This document shows positions 1 to 8,069 of a stretch of 64,000 nt of DNA, in pieces. Below the pieces are notes generated by a model. The model saw nothing but the letters and a program-made list of their open reading frames with translations, did no database searches and was not told the origin of the DNA. Origin of the DNA: Massilia sp. KIM (lineage in GTDB: Bacteria; Pseudomonadota; Gammaproteobacteria; Burkholderiales; Burkholderiaceae_D); the NCBI RefSeq assembly GCF_002007115.1, contig NZ_MVAD01000001.1, forward strand, positions 682,001 to 746,000, given 5' to 3'. The position numbers and the translations under genes were made by a program. Each line of letters begins with the position of its first letter. The first letter of the stretch is position 1.

Positions 1-399
1 GGTCGGCCGTGGCGTACCGAGTTCGGTACCTTCCGTAATGTGGGCGCCCTCGAAAACTTCCATTAGCTTTGACTGGCGCACGGAATCGCGGATTGCGCGA
101 CGTAACGTAACGCTGCGCCCAGAAGCGCTCTCCAGCTCGACAAAAACCTCGGAGCTCTCAACCGTGATACGTTTATCGCCTTGCACGAAATACTCTTTGA
201 CCGCGTAGGGCAGCATCTTTTCGCCCTTGCCGCCGATGATCTCTTCCATGCCCAAGCCGTAAATCAATGTATTGTAGAACGTGCTCTTGCCGCTCGAGTT
301 GCTGCCACGAATGACAGTCAAGCCACGGCTGAATTCAAATTTATACCCAAACTCTCCCTGTTCTGTGGTGATTCTCAGCTTCACTCCTCTAATCTTCAT
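1..399 (-). CDS. ABC/SMC-type ATPase of an ABC three-component system, N-terminal part (cut by window edge)
   Basis: The reading frame starts at an ATG at 399 and stays open to base 1, giving 133 residues of the N-terminus. A Walker A motif GSNSSGKST lies at about residues 32-40, directly after a short beta-rich start (MKIRGVKLRI). This placement is typical of RecN/Rad50/SMC-like ABC ATPases, whose Walker A sits at the extreme N-terminus and whose signature and Walker B lie hundreds of residues later, here off the window. The ATG overlaps the TGA of the upstream gene (ATGA, 4 bases), so translation is probably coupled. With the two genes upstream it fits an ABC-3C system, in which the ATPase is thought to sense or process nucleic acid and control an effector. 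ATPase type is well supported; the system assignment comes from gene context. Confidence 0.8.
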   Translation of the reverse strand, partial: MKIRGVKLRITTEQGEFGYKFEFSRGLTVIRGSNSSGKSTFYNTLIYGLGMEEIIGGKGEKMLPYAVKEYFVQGDKRITVESSEVFVELESASGRSVTLRRAIRDSVRQSKLMEVFEGAHITEGTELGTPRPT

Positions 400-869
400 G
401 CCGACTCCCATCCCTTCGCAACTTTCTCAACCATGCCTTCAGTGATGTCCTTACCGACTTTTATCAGAAGTCTGCGCTCGGGTGCAAAGACGTCAGCATC
501 CTTAAGCACTTCGGTAATGAAACCTCGGCCTTTTTCGGTCAACTGGTATCCGGTCGAGGTGACCTCGATCAAACTCTCTGCCACGGCAAAACGAATGGCG
601 ATAGCGAGGGCGGGGTCGAAACCCCACGCTGTCATACTCAGTTTTTTAGCATTTGCGGCGTCAACAAGCTTCTGAATGCGGTCGGTACTCTTCAGCGCCC
701 AGTTGAATAGATGCAGGCGCGGCAACGTCGACTTCCCGCCGCGAGACAACATCTGAAGAACTAGAAGCAGTTGTGAAATCTTGTAAAGCGGCCGATGCTC
801 GACCAACACCGGAGATGGTCGCCGGACGAAACGCAGACGTGGAGGGGCGTCATCGGCAGCTTTAGTCAT
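396..869 (-). CDS. Winged-helix middle component of an ABC three-component system
   Basis: A 157-residue protein from the ATG at 869, which overlaps the 3' end of the upstream gene by 8 bases. A start seven codons earlier at 890 is possible but overlaps more. The protein is predominantly helical. Residues 30-60 contain LLLVLQMLSRGG and look like a helix-turn-helix, and GYQLTEKGRGFI near residue 120 looks like a wing followed by a helix. I recognise no enzyme motif. In ABC-3C conflict systems a small winged-HTH protein sits between effector and ATPase and bridges them; size, position and the overlaps on both sides fit that role. The family assignment is inference from architecture; a profile search against ABC-3C middle-component families would settle it. 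Confidence 0.7.
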   Translation of the reverse strand: MTKAADDAPPRLRFVRRPSPVLVEHRPLYKISQLLLVLQMLSRGGKSTLPRLHLFNWALKSTDRIQKLVDAANAKKLSMTAWGFDPALAIAIRFAVAESLIEVTSTGYQLTEKGRGFITEVLKDADVFAPERRLLIKVGKDITEGMVEKVAKGWESA

Positions 870-1785
870 AGTCAACCTCGCAAACCGCAATCCACCTTGC
901 GACGATAAGGCGCGCGATCTGAGCCGCGCCCGTCAGGTCGATAGCGGGTGCGAGTTCCTTGATGATCCGCTCTGTCAGGCCATCCCGGATTTTCTCGGTC
1001 AACTCCTGGGGTGTGCCCACCCAAGTGTCGCAAGTTTCGCCGATGTCCGCTTCGTAACCGTTGATGAGCCGCGCTAGCCGCGAATGGACGGTAGGCGCTG
1101 TGTCGTTAATCCGCTTGAGGTGGGAACCGTGGTCGAGGAACTCGCGCAGGGTTTTCGTATATAGGCGCGCAACCTTGCCCTCCAGTGTATCCGCCGAGGA
1201 ACTCGCAAGTCGCTTTCGCGTCTTGCGCATAACGTTCTTCTCGTACATCTCAGAGACATCGGTCAGCTCCGGCAAGACGGTTGGCACTCCACCGAAATCG
1301 AGCGCCTGGCCTACGGCAAGCTTCATCTCCTGGATCTCAGTCGCGTAGTGATCGGCGTCATGCACCAGCACCTGGAAATCAGGCGCCAAGATTGACAGGT
1401 TCCATTTGCGGACCTCGGCCTCCTTAATCTGGGCATGCTTGATGAGGTCGTTATGGGCGATGATCGGGGTCACTAAGTGCCAGCGCCGTAGCTTGGTCGC
1501 ACCCAAAACCTTCTCTAGGTCGACTTCGTTGGTTTGAAGTTTCTTTAGGTCTGTCGTAATCTTGTCCCGCTGCTTCTCATAGAGCTCTTTCGGAGGGTAG
1601 ACCTTTTCAGGGCAGTAGCACTGATACCCCCAGCCTGTGGTCTTGGTAAAGCCTTCTAAGCCATAATCGCCGGGAGTAGCGGGGATGTGGGTGAAGCCAT
1701 CATTGTTGAACTTGCGCTTAAAGACTAGCTGACACAGCCGTTCCCAACTGTTCCCGTCGAACGCGCCATAAGTAGTTTGAAACAC
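862..1785 (-). CDS. Restriction-endonuclease-like effector of an ABC three-component system
   Basis: A 307-residue protein from a GTG at 1785; no better start is visible upstream. The N-terminal 60 residues read like a Mrr-type PD-(D/E)xK core: an early helix with Glu (NSWERL, E15), then GDYGLEGF (D40, E44) and the strand YQCYC (Q55). In classical Mrr-like enzymes the pattern is GDxGxDG followed by QxK. Here the position of the lysine is Tyr57, so catalysis may use another residue or be altered. The rest (70-307) is helical with no motif I recognise and may contact the other subunits. It is the first gene of the three-gene operon. I infer that it is the toxic, nucleic-acid-cutting part of an anti-phage or anti-plasmid system, and no experimental role is known to me. 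Confidence 0.72.
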   Translation of the reverse strand: MFQTTYGAFDGNSWERLCQLVFKRKFNNDGFTHIPATPGDYGLEGFTKTTGWGYQCYCPEKVYPPKELYEKQRDKITTDLKKLQTNEVDLEKVLGATKLRRWHLVTPIIAHNDLIKHAQIKEAEVRKWNLSILAPDFQVLVHDADHYATEIQEMKLAVGQALDFGGVPTVLPELTDVSEMYEKNVMRKTRKRLASSSADTLEGKVARLYTKTLREFLDHGSHLKRINDTAPTVHSRLARLINGYEADIGETCDTWVGTPQELTEKIRDGLTERIIKELAPAIDLTGAAQIARLIVARWIAVCEVDYD

Positions 1786-2073
1786 GATGGCGTTGTAGCT
1801 AGCGCTTAGCCGCGATCCGGCATGGATATGCCGACGACCACCGCTTTGAGAAAAGCAATGGAGACGTAATCTGGCGAGTACCGCCTGAAATGGTCAAACC
1901 TGGACGCAAGCGGCCCTCCTAAGTCACAATCGCTGAAAAAGTTGCATAAACTTACCGCGCGATGAGTAATTTTCATACATTGTCCGATACAGATTGTCTC
2001 TTGTAAAGAAGCCAGTATGTAAACTGTTATTCAGATTTGCTAAGTCGGAAGACTGTTGATGTCAACGGAAGTG
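1786..2073. other. Intergenic region between ABC-3C operon and dioxygenase gene
   Basis: About 290 bases without a supportable gene. It should carry the promoter of the leftward ABC-3C operon and the end of the leftward dioxygenase gene. I see no strong terminator hairpin with a T-run and no clear promoter consensus. Confidence 0.4.
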
Positions 2074-2886
2074 TCAGGTATTGCTCTCAGCGCAAAACCT
2101 GAAACTTGATACCGCGATGGACCCTAGAAAGTCCTCTCTATACACACACTCGCCTGGGTCATCCATCGCCGCGCCTACGACTACCATGAGCGGGAGCAAA
2201 TGGTCTTCTCGAGGGTGCGCTATACGTGCTGACGGAGCCTCTTCCCAACGTATTAGTTTTTGCATACGCTCATGAGGGGCGGCCTGAGTTAGTACATGCT
2301 GCAGCCAACTATCAAATGCCCTTGATGGCGTTGTAGCGGTCGAATTGAACATGCGCAAATTATGAAAGCTAAGGCCACTTCCAATGATGAGCACTCCCTC
2401 GTCACGTAGTGACGCAAGGGCTCGTCCTAACTCGAGATGCGCTTTCGGATCGAAATCTCGACGTAACGATAACTGAACTACTGGAATCTTCGCTTCGGGA
2501 AACGCCGGGTACATCACCGTGAAAGTTCCATGATCGAAACCTCGCTCAGGATCGAGAGAGCACGGGATGTGGGCCTGCTGCAGGACAGCTTCGATTCGCC
2601 GCGCTAATCTTTCGTCTCCAGGTGCCGGGTACTTGATTTTGTAGGTATGTGCAGGGAATCCTGAATAGTCATAGATCATCCCAGGAGAAGCTCCCGATGA
2701 GACTGTAAAGACCTGTTCTTCCCAATGGCCAGTTACAACCAGCACTGCTTTAGGCCGCGAGGGAAGCGACCTCGCTAGCTCATGCAGGGAGGCCTCGAGA
2801 CGGTCGAAGGCTCCATGGGATTCCTCTTTCATCCATGGCCATGGACCACCTCCGTGTGATACAAAGTAAGTAGGGAGTCTGCTCAT
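2074..2886 (-). CDS. ygiD: DODA-type extradiol ring-cleavage dioxygenase (YgiD family)
   Basis: A 270-residue protein that matches the LigB/DODA family of class III extradiol dioxygenases in length and motifs. These enzymes cleave catecholic rings such as DOPA with a metal (Zn or Fe) held by histidines. Visible ligand motifs are SHGGGP at residues 9-14, GHWEE near 53, FDHGTF near 117 and SFHNLR near 174. AAAGGAG just upstream of the ATG gives a strong ribosome binding site and fixes the start. It is a single gene pointing left. The next gene upstream (3148-5595) is a TonB-dependent receptor on the same strand, about 260 bases away, so a joint role in uptake and breakdown of an aromatic compound is possible but not shown. 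The symbol is by family resemblance. Confidence 0.88.
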   Translation of the reverse strand: MSRLPTYFVSHGGGPWPWMKEESHGAFDRLEASLHELARSLPSRPKAVLVVTGHWEEQVFTVSSGASPGMIYDYSGFPAHTYKIKYPAPGDERLARRIEAVLQQAHIPCSLDPERGFDHGTFTVMYPAFPEAKIPVVQLSLRRDFDPKAHLELGRALASLRDEGVLIIGSGLSFHNLRMFNSTATTPSRAFDSWLQHVLTQAAPHERMQKLIRWEEAPSARIAHPREDHLLPLMVVVGAAMDDPGECVYREDFLGSIAVSSFRFCAESNT

Positions 2887-3147
2887 GTTATCTCCTTTGC
2901 ATATGTAAGCTCATGGATTAGATGCTCGTACAGCACATAACATTACGGAACATGATTAAACGTGAACTCAGGCACCGTGCTGACCAGCACTGCTTCGCAA
3001 TTCTCCAGTAGCCACATGTCGTGTATCGTCATAGTCTTGGTTTGTCACCGGCCTGAGTGGCGGAAGCAGCGTTGGATGCTGAGCTGCCTCCAGTCCTAAG
3101 TGCTTGGAACGTCAGCCAATGGAACCACCGGTTGTGGCGGTTCTGAA

Positions 3148-5595
3148 CTAAAACGCGTAGTCAACCTTCGCGTAGAACGAGCGTCCATTGATGCCGAACG
3201 GGCATGTCTCCCAGCAATAAGTGAAGCCCAACTGCGGGAAGGGGGCGGCTTTAACGGGGTCCCATTTGGTAGGGTAGGTATCGAACAGGTTGTTGACACC
3301 GGCCGAGAGGCTGAGCTTCTTAGTGAAGTTGTAGCGACCAGTTACATCGACAATCCATTTCGCTTCCCAAGTTTGGATGAATCCTGGCGTGAAGCCCTGA
3401 CCTTCAACTTCGCCGAAATAGTTGGCGCGCGCAGTAGTGTTCCATTGTCCAACCGTATAGTCGGCGGCGACTACATGGTGCTGGCGTGGCTGCCCCTTTT
3501 CGATCAGAGTCACCTGAGTGTCGTCGAACAGCTGGGCGCCGCTAAGGACCGGCGATTGCGAGCGGCGGTCCTTGACTTCCGTACGGTTGAAGCCCAACTG
3601 ACCCGACAGCACTAGAGTCGAGCCTTGGCCGCGCGTCGTGTGCTGGGCTACTAGGTCAAAGCCGGTAGTCGACGTGTCGATCGCGTTAGTGAAGAACTGT
3701 GCCTGGCCCACGCGCAGCGGATCAAGGATGGCTTTAATCGGGCAGGCGGAGGCTGTTGCACAAGCTCCCGATTCTGGCGCGATGTTCGACGAGAACACGA
3801 TGCGGTCATCGATATTGGTGCGATACAGGTCAGCGGTCACGGAGAAGTTACTGGTCGGGCGCAAGATCATGCCGATGCTGGCGCTTTTTGAGGTTTCTTC
3901 TTTTAATGGGGCGATGCCGAAGGCACGCGTGACGGCGCTATTCTCTCGCGCGGTCAGAGTTTCGGTTAGTACGCCTGCGGCGTTTAGATTGGTCGATACG
4001 GAACTGTAGAATTTTTGCTGCACGCCTGGGGCGCGAAAGCCCGTCGACGCGCTGGCGCGCAGACCTATCGTGCGTGATGGGTCGTAACGCAGGCTCAGCT
4101 TACCAATCGTCGTATTACCAAAGTCTGAATACCGCTCATGACGTACGGCCGCGCCGAAGGACAGCAGATCGCCTACCTTGCGCTCGAGGTCGATGTAATA
4201 GGCAGTGTTATGGCGGCCGTCGTCCACCTCGGTGCCTGGAGTGTAGCCCGGAAAACCTTGAATGCCAGAAGCCGCGATTCCACCTAGCTGGTCGCGAATA
4301 ATTTTGCGCGGGTCGTTGGTGCGTCCGTACTGGTACGAAACTGGGTCGCCGGCTAGGATTTGGTAGTTATCTTGGCGCCATTCGAACCCCGTACCGATAT
4401 AGAGCGGAGCTCCGCCAAGGTCGACTGAACCCTTGAAGTCGAGGTTGAGGGTCGTCTGGTCGAACTTGAGCTTGCCTGTGTCGGCCTCGAGCGGCGAGCT
4501 GCCGTTCTCATAGTAGTAGCTGACGTTAATCGAGTTGCGTTCGTGAAAGCCAAGCTCGCTGCGGCCGTGGTTGACGCTCAGGTCAACGCTCCAGTCGCCG
4601 CTGAGGTCGTGCTTGTAGCCTACTCCTAATGAGGCATCCTTGACAGTGGTGATAATGTTGGGCAAGAAGCCATTCGGGTACACCGCCGGGACATTGCGAG
4701 CGTCGCCTGCCGAGCGGAAGAAGCCTGAAGAATCGCCTTTTCGCTTCGAAGCACCGCCGAAGGTGTACAGCTCGCCCCCGGCGACCGGCAGCGCGGCGTT
4801 TAACCAAAGGTACGCGTCCTTGGCTAAGCTGTCGCCGATCCGTTGGGTAACACGTGGAGGATCGACGCGCAATGAGTCGGGACCCGCGCGATTTGTTTCA
4901 TTCCGGCGCCGGCCCTCGACTGACAGGTTCAGGTATCCGCCATCAGTGCCAAGCGCGAATCCTTTATGAGCGCTCGCGGTATAGGTATCACCGTCGCCCT
5001 CGCTTGTGCTGCCAACGCTGGCGCTAAGCTGAGTATCAGTAATGCCCTTCTTCAGTACGATGTTGATCACTCCTGCGATCGCGTCCGAGCCGTACTGTGC
5101 GGCGGCGCCATCACGCAGCACTTCGATCGATTGAATGGCGGATAAAGGAATTGCGTTAATGTCGGTGCCAGCAGATCCGCGTCCGACGGTCTGCTGAACG
5201 TTGACCAATGCCTGCTGGTGACGCCGTTTACCGTTCACCAATACCAGGAGCTGGTCAGGTCCAAGTCCACGCAACGTGGCCGGGCGAATGATATCGGTGC
5301 CGTCACTGATGAACGTTGTCGTGAAGTTAAATGATGGGTCGAGGTCCTGCAAAACCTTGCCGAGCTCAAGCGAGCCTGCGGACTGAAGGTCTTTCGCACT
5401 GATAAGACCAACCGGCACGGCGGTGTCGAGCGCGGTCTTAGCTTGTGTACGCGAGCCTAAAACGACAACGGTCGATGGCACTGTGGCTGTCACTGTTTGA
5501 TCTTGATCAGTTGTGGCGTTCTGTGCGAGTGCCGACGTCATGGCAGATACAAGAGCAGTTGCTAGGACTGTCTGGCTTTTCGGGTAATTACCCAT
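3148..5595 (-). CDS. TonB-dependent outer-membrane receptor
   Basis: An 815-residue protein with a Sec signal peptide (hydrophobic stretch to about residue 24, ending SALAQ). A TonB-box-like segment TVVVLGSR follows at about residues 42-49. The plug domain covers about 55-175 and contains ATLRGLGPDQLLVLVNGKR and IEVLRDGAAAQYGSDA, a typical plug signature. The remainder is a 22-strand barrel with alternating aromatic girdles, and the chain ends in phenylalanine (YAKVDYAF), as outer-membrane barrels do. It imports a large or scarce ligand using TonB energy. The ligand (siderophore, vitamin, sugar or aromatic) cannot be read from sequence. AAGGAGGAG precedes the ATG. No TonB/ExbBD or Fur gene is nearby, so energising proteins must come from elsewhere in the genome. 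Confidence 0.93.
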   Translation of the reverse strand: MGNYPKSQTVLATALVSAMTSALAQNATTDQDQTVTATVPSTVVVLGSRTQAKTALDTAVPVGLISAKDLQSAGSLELGKVLQDLDPSFNFTTTFISDGTDIIRPATLRGLGPDQLLVLVNGKRRHQQALVNVQQTVGRGSAGTDINAIPLSAIQSIEVLRDGAAAQYGSDAIAGVINIVLKKGITDTQLSASVGSTSEGDGDTYTASAHKGFALGTDGGYLNLSVEGRRRNETNRAGPDSLRVDPPRVTQRIGDSLAKDAYLWLNAALPVAGGELYTFGGASKRKGDSSGFFRSAGDARNVPAVYPNGFLPNIITTVKDASLGVGYKHDLSGDWSVDLSVNHGRSELGFHERNSINVSYYYENGSSPLEADTGKLKFDQTTLNLDFKGSVDLGGAPLYIGTGFEWRQDNYQILAGDPVSYQYGRTNDPRKIIRDQLGGIAASGIQGFPGYTPGTEVDDGRHNTAYYIDLERKVGDLLSFGAAVRHERYSDFGNTTIGKLSLRYDPSRTIGLRASASTGFRAPGVQQKFYSSVSTNLNAAGVLTETLTARENSAVTRAFGIAPLKEETSKSASIGMILRPTSNFSVTADLYRTNIDDRIVFSSNIAPESGACATASACPIKAILDPLRVGQAQFFTNAIDTSTTGFDLVAQHTTRGQGSTLVLSGQLGFNRTEVKDRRSQSPVLSGAQLFDDTQVTLIEKGQPRQHHVVAADYTVGQWNTTARANYFGEVEGQGFTPGFIQTWEAKWIVDVTGRYNFTKKLSLSAGVNNLFDTYPTKWDPVKAAPFPQLGFTYCWETCPFGINGRSFYAKVDYAF

Positions 5596-5835
5596 TTTGT
5601 CTCCTCCTTAAATTCTTATTGAAACGGAATTGCTCCGCTTTTCACAACAGAAAGTATGTCTATCTTGATCCGATCCGTTGGTTCCAGCGGATTCGAACTC
5701 CGCGATATTGTGACAGTTCAAGTCAGCGTTAAGATAATCGCATTATTAACATATTTAGTTACATCCGCCTCATCACCTCGCCCACAACATGTTGGGTGCG
5801 ATCGCTCGCAGCCCATAAAATAAGGCGTCCAGTTT

Positions 5836-6723
5836 CTAAAGTTTATCGACCGACTCAATCACGGCGTCTTTAAGCGGAACGCGCACGGTCCTGCCAGAAA
5901 TCGGATCGTAAAGGAAGATGGCTGTAGTCGTGGAGAGCACGACACGTCCTTGTTCGTAAAGATTACGTTCATTCCTCACAACGACGCAGCTGGCGTGATA
6001 AGTAGGATTTTTCGACGTCTTTTGATCGTTTGTCCCGTCATTTGCATTTTTCAATCTAACTGAACGTGTCTGAATTTGTTCACATTGCGCTGGTCCCACT
6101 ACATATCGAGCGATATGGAGATTGCCTGCCGCATATCCTATGAATGGGGCGGTTAGCAACGCAGTCGACGAGATGATAAGGAATGCAGCCATTGCGATTG
6201 CGATTACAGGCAAAAGCAACCAGAAGACAATACTCAGCAGTCCTGATGCGATTGCCCATGCCAAGAAAGACTTACCCGTATTTTCACGTCGATTCTTCAT
6301 CCACTTAGGCATGCGCCAGCGCTGTAAGAGCTTATGATCCTTAAGAAAATAACATCCCAGGCCAACGACAAAGATTCCATACGTCACGGCTATACCAGGA
6401 AACAGGCCTGGTAGAAGCCGCATATACTCATCATAAAGCGCAACCTCATTTACTTTTTCAAACAAGAAAAGAACTACCCAGCACGACAGATCCAGCAAGT
6501 CAAGAGTCGATCCAAAAAGCGCCGCATGCGGAATGCCGAATTGCTCGACTGCTAACGAAGCGCCAAATCCCGCTAATGTCAAAAACGTTGCCAATAGCGA
6601 AAGAACTGCAGCTATCGCAATCACGTAATCTCGAAGTCCTCGCTCTTTTGTTTTTGCCGGGTCGCTGATATTTTTCCTTAAGGTTGAAGCAGATCTGTTT
6701 TTACGAAGTGGACGAATGTGCAT
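5836..6723 (-). CDS. Polytopic membrane protein of unknown function
   Basis: A 295-residue protein with a basic N-terminus (residues 1-30, rich in Arg and Lys). Hydrophobic segments lie at about 36-60, 68-92, 107-130, and as a pair at about 150-200. A soluble C-terminal part of about 90 residues follows. The C-terminal part repeats short beta-like stretches (GRVVLSTTTAIFLYDPISGRTVRVPL) and may be a small cytoplasmic or periplasmic domain. I do not recognise the family. There is no strong ribosome binding site before the ATG at 6723. It lies between the receptor and the KorA-like gene, all leftward but well separated, so operon membership is doubtful. Confidence 0.65.
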   Translation of the reverse strand: MHIRPLRKNRSASTLRKNISDPAKTKERGLRDYVIAIAAVLSLLATFLTLAGFGASLAVEQFGIPHAALFGSTLDLLDLSCWVVLFLFEKVNEVALYDEYMRLLPGLFPGIAVTYGIFVVGLGCYFLKDHKLLQRWRMPKWMKNRRENTGKSFLAWAIASGLLSIVFWLLLPVIAIAMAAFLIISSTALLTAPFIGYAAGNLHIARYVVGPAQCEQIQTRSVRLKNANDGTNDQKTSKNPTYHASCVVVRNERNLYEQGRVVLSTTTAIFLYDPISGRTVRVPLKDAVIESVDKL

Positions 6724-6983
6724 TATTGTTATGTGGTGAAGACATGTCGTATTAGCACGTCAATGTTGGGAAAAATAGACTACGGCTATCGAAATGTCGT
6801 GCCTGGGGATGCAGATTCCGAACACGCTGGCGGGTGGATGCATGGAGAGTCCGTCTACAATGGTTAGGTAAGAAAGTCAAAAGTGATTAAATGTTTTCGA
6901 AGGTGCTACGTGCATGGCGACGTCATGCCAAGAATCTTCCACAGCTGCAGCCCAGAAAGGAAGTTCAAATTTTCAGTATCTAG

Positions 6984-7349
6984 TTATTGCTCTTCAATGC
7001 CATCTATCGGCGTTCTAGCGGCTTCAACCTCCACTCTTAGCTTTTGGAGCACATGCTTTGGTGCCGCTAATGTCGCGACTTCCCACCCTTCAGGTAATTT
7101 GATGAGGTTCGCCTCAAATTCACGCACCTTGGCCGCCTTATAGTTTTCAAAGGTTTCCCAAAGCCTATTGACGCACATATTCACTGCCTGCCGGCTCCAT
7201 TGATATCGCAAGGCGACGATTACAGGTTTCTCACCATCGACTAGCACCGCACGTGCTGCGGCAATGCGCTTCTCGGACAATTGCTGCAAAAATGGGATGC
7301 ACGCTTCGAACTCGGCGGCGGACATGCGTCTATGAAACGTTTTTGGCAT
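6984..7349 (-). CDS. KorA/TrfB-like DNA-binding repressor
   Basis: A 121-residue protein that follows the pattern of KorA (TrfB), the global repressor of IncP plasmids. An N-terminal helix (residues 8-30) is followed by AARAVLVDGE and then a helix-turn-helix around YQWSRQAVNMCVNRLWETFE, as in KorA (ARGVLVDGK, SRQ/TRGAV-type recognition helix). A C-terminal dimerisation-type segment with LPEGWEVATLAAP resembles the LPEGYARVTAVLP stretch of RK2 KorA. It probably binds operator DNA as a dimer. I find no GTTTAGCTAAAC-type KorA operator in the flanking DNA, so its targets may be elsewhere. Stand-alone KorA-like genes usually sit on plasmids or integrative elements, which makes this a mobility signature for the region. 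Confidence 0.72.
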   Translation of the reverse strand: MPKTFHRRMSAAEFEACIPFLQQLSEKRIAAARAVLVDGEKPVIVALRYQWSRQAVNMCVNRLWETFENYKAAKVREFEANLIKLPEGWEVATLAAPKHVLQKLRVEVEAARTPIDGIEEQ

Positions 7350-8069
7350 CGAAACTGTGGCAAGAATATTCGACGGTCAGTGGGATGACGATCACACTTA
7401 TATCGCCCTGAATAAGTGAACATATCCAGCAAGCCAATCGGCGTGCTCCTTGGCAATCTTACCAAGTTGCTGGATGCGAGGTTAGTCCATATATCGACAA
7501 GCTGTGTCGCAAAAAGAGCAACGACCAGTGTTTATCGTTGTCGGATAACTAATTCTAAACGTCTGTTCTCGGCGCGTCGCAGCGATCTACGGGCCGTCAG
7601 CCTCGGAATTTGAGTCAGATGCGACCGCTACTATTTGTAGCCGCAAACGCTGTGGCGTCTAGGCGATGCAAACGCTTACGCAAATCCATGAGGTACCGTT
7701 ATAGGTGTATTAAAAAATATCTAGGTTTTATGCAACGTGGGCGGTCAGTTTGTTTGTGTCCTCCCCGCGTGTAGCTATAGCTGAGGCGTCGACACGACGC
7801 TTCCCCCTTACAAAGAAGGTGCTATTTATGCAACTTCAAGTCTCGTCAATCACACTGATATTTGAGCGAATCTGTTATTTTTTAAAAATACCTGACTGTT
7901 GTGTATTTGCACCCATATTGCCCCCAGTAAATATAGCTGCGTATAATCCGCCGATCAGATCAAAAATCGTTCTGCAACTAAAACAGGTTGACATATTCCA
8001 TTGCGAAGATTTTCAACGATTTTCTGCAAACAGAATTGGTTGACATAACCCTTCGGCGAATCCGCTCCT
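7350..8069. other. Intergenic region upstream of the first chemoreceptor
   Basis: About 720 bases with only short, unsupported reading frames. The 10-base block GGTTGACATA occurs twice, near 7984 and near 8036, about 52 bases apart and just before the chemoreceptor start. These could be -35 elements or operator half sites. No sigma-28 consensus is evident. Confidence 0.4.

Noticed and set aside
5670..5715. tRNA T-arm-like sequence (minus strand, GTTCGAATCC followed by ACCA)
   Set aside because: The stem does not pair in the standard T-arm register and no acceptor, D or anticodon arms can be found, so it is not a tRNA gene; the resemblance is likely chance.
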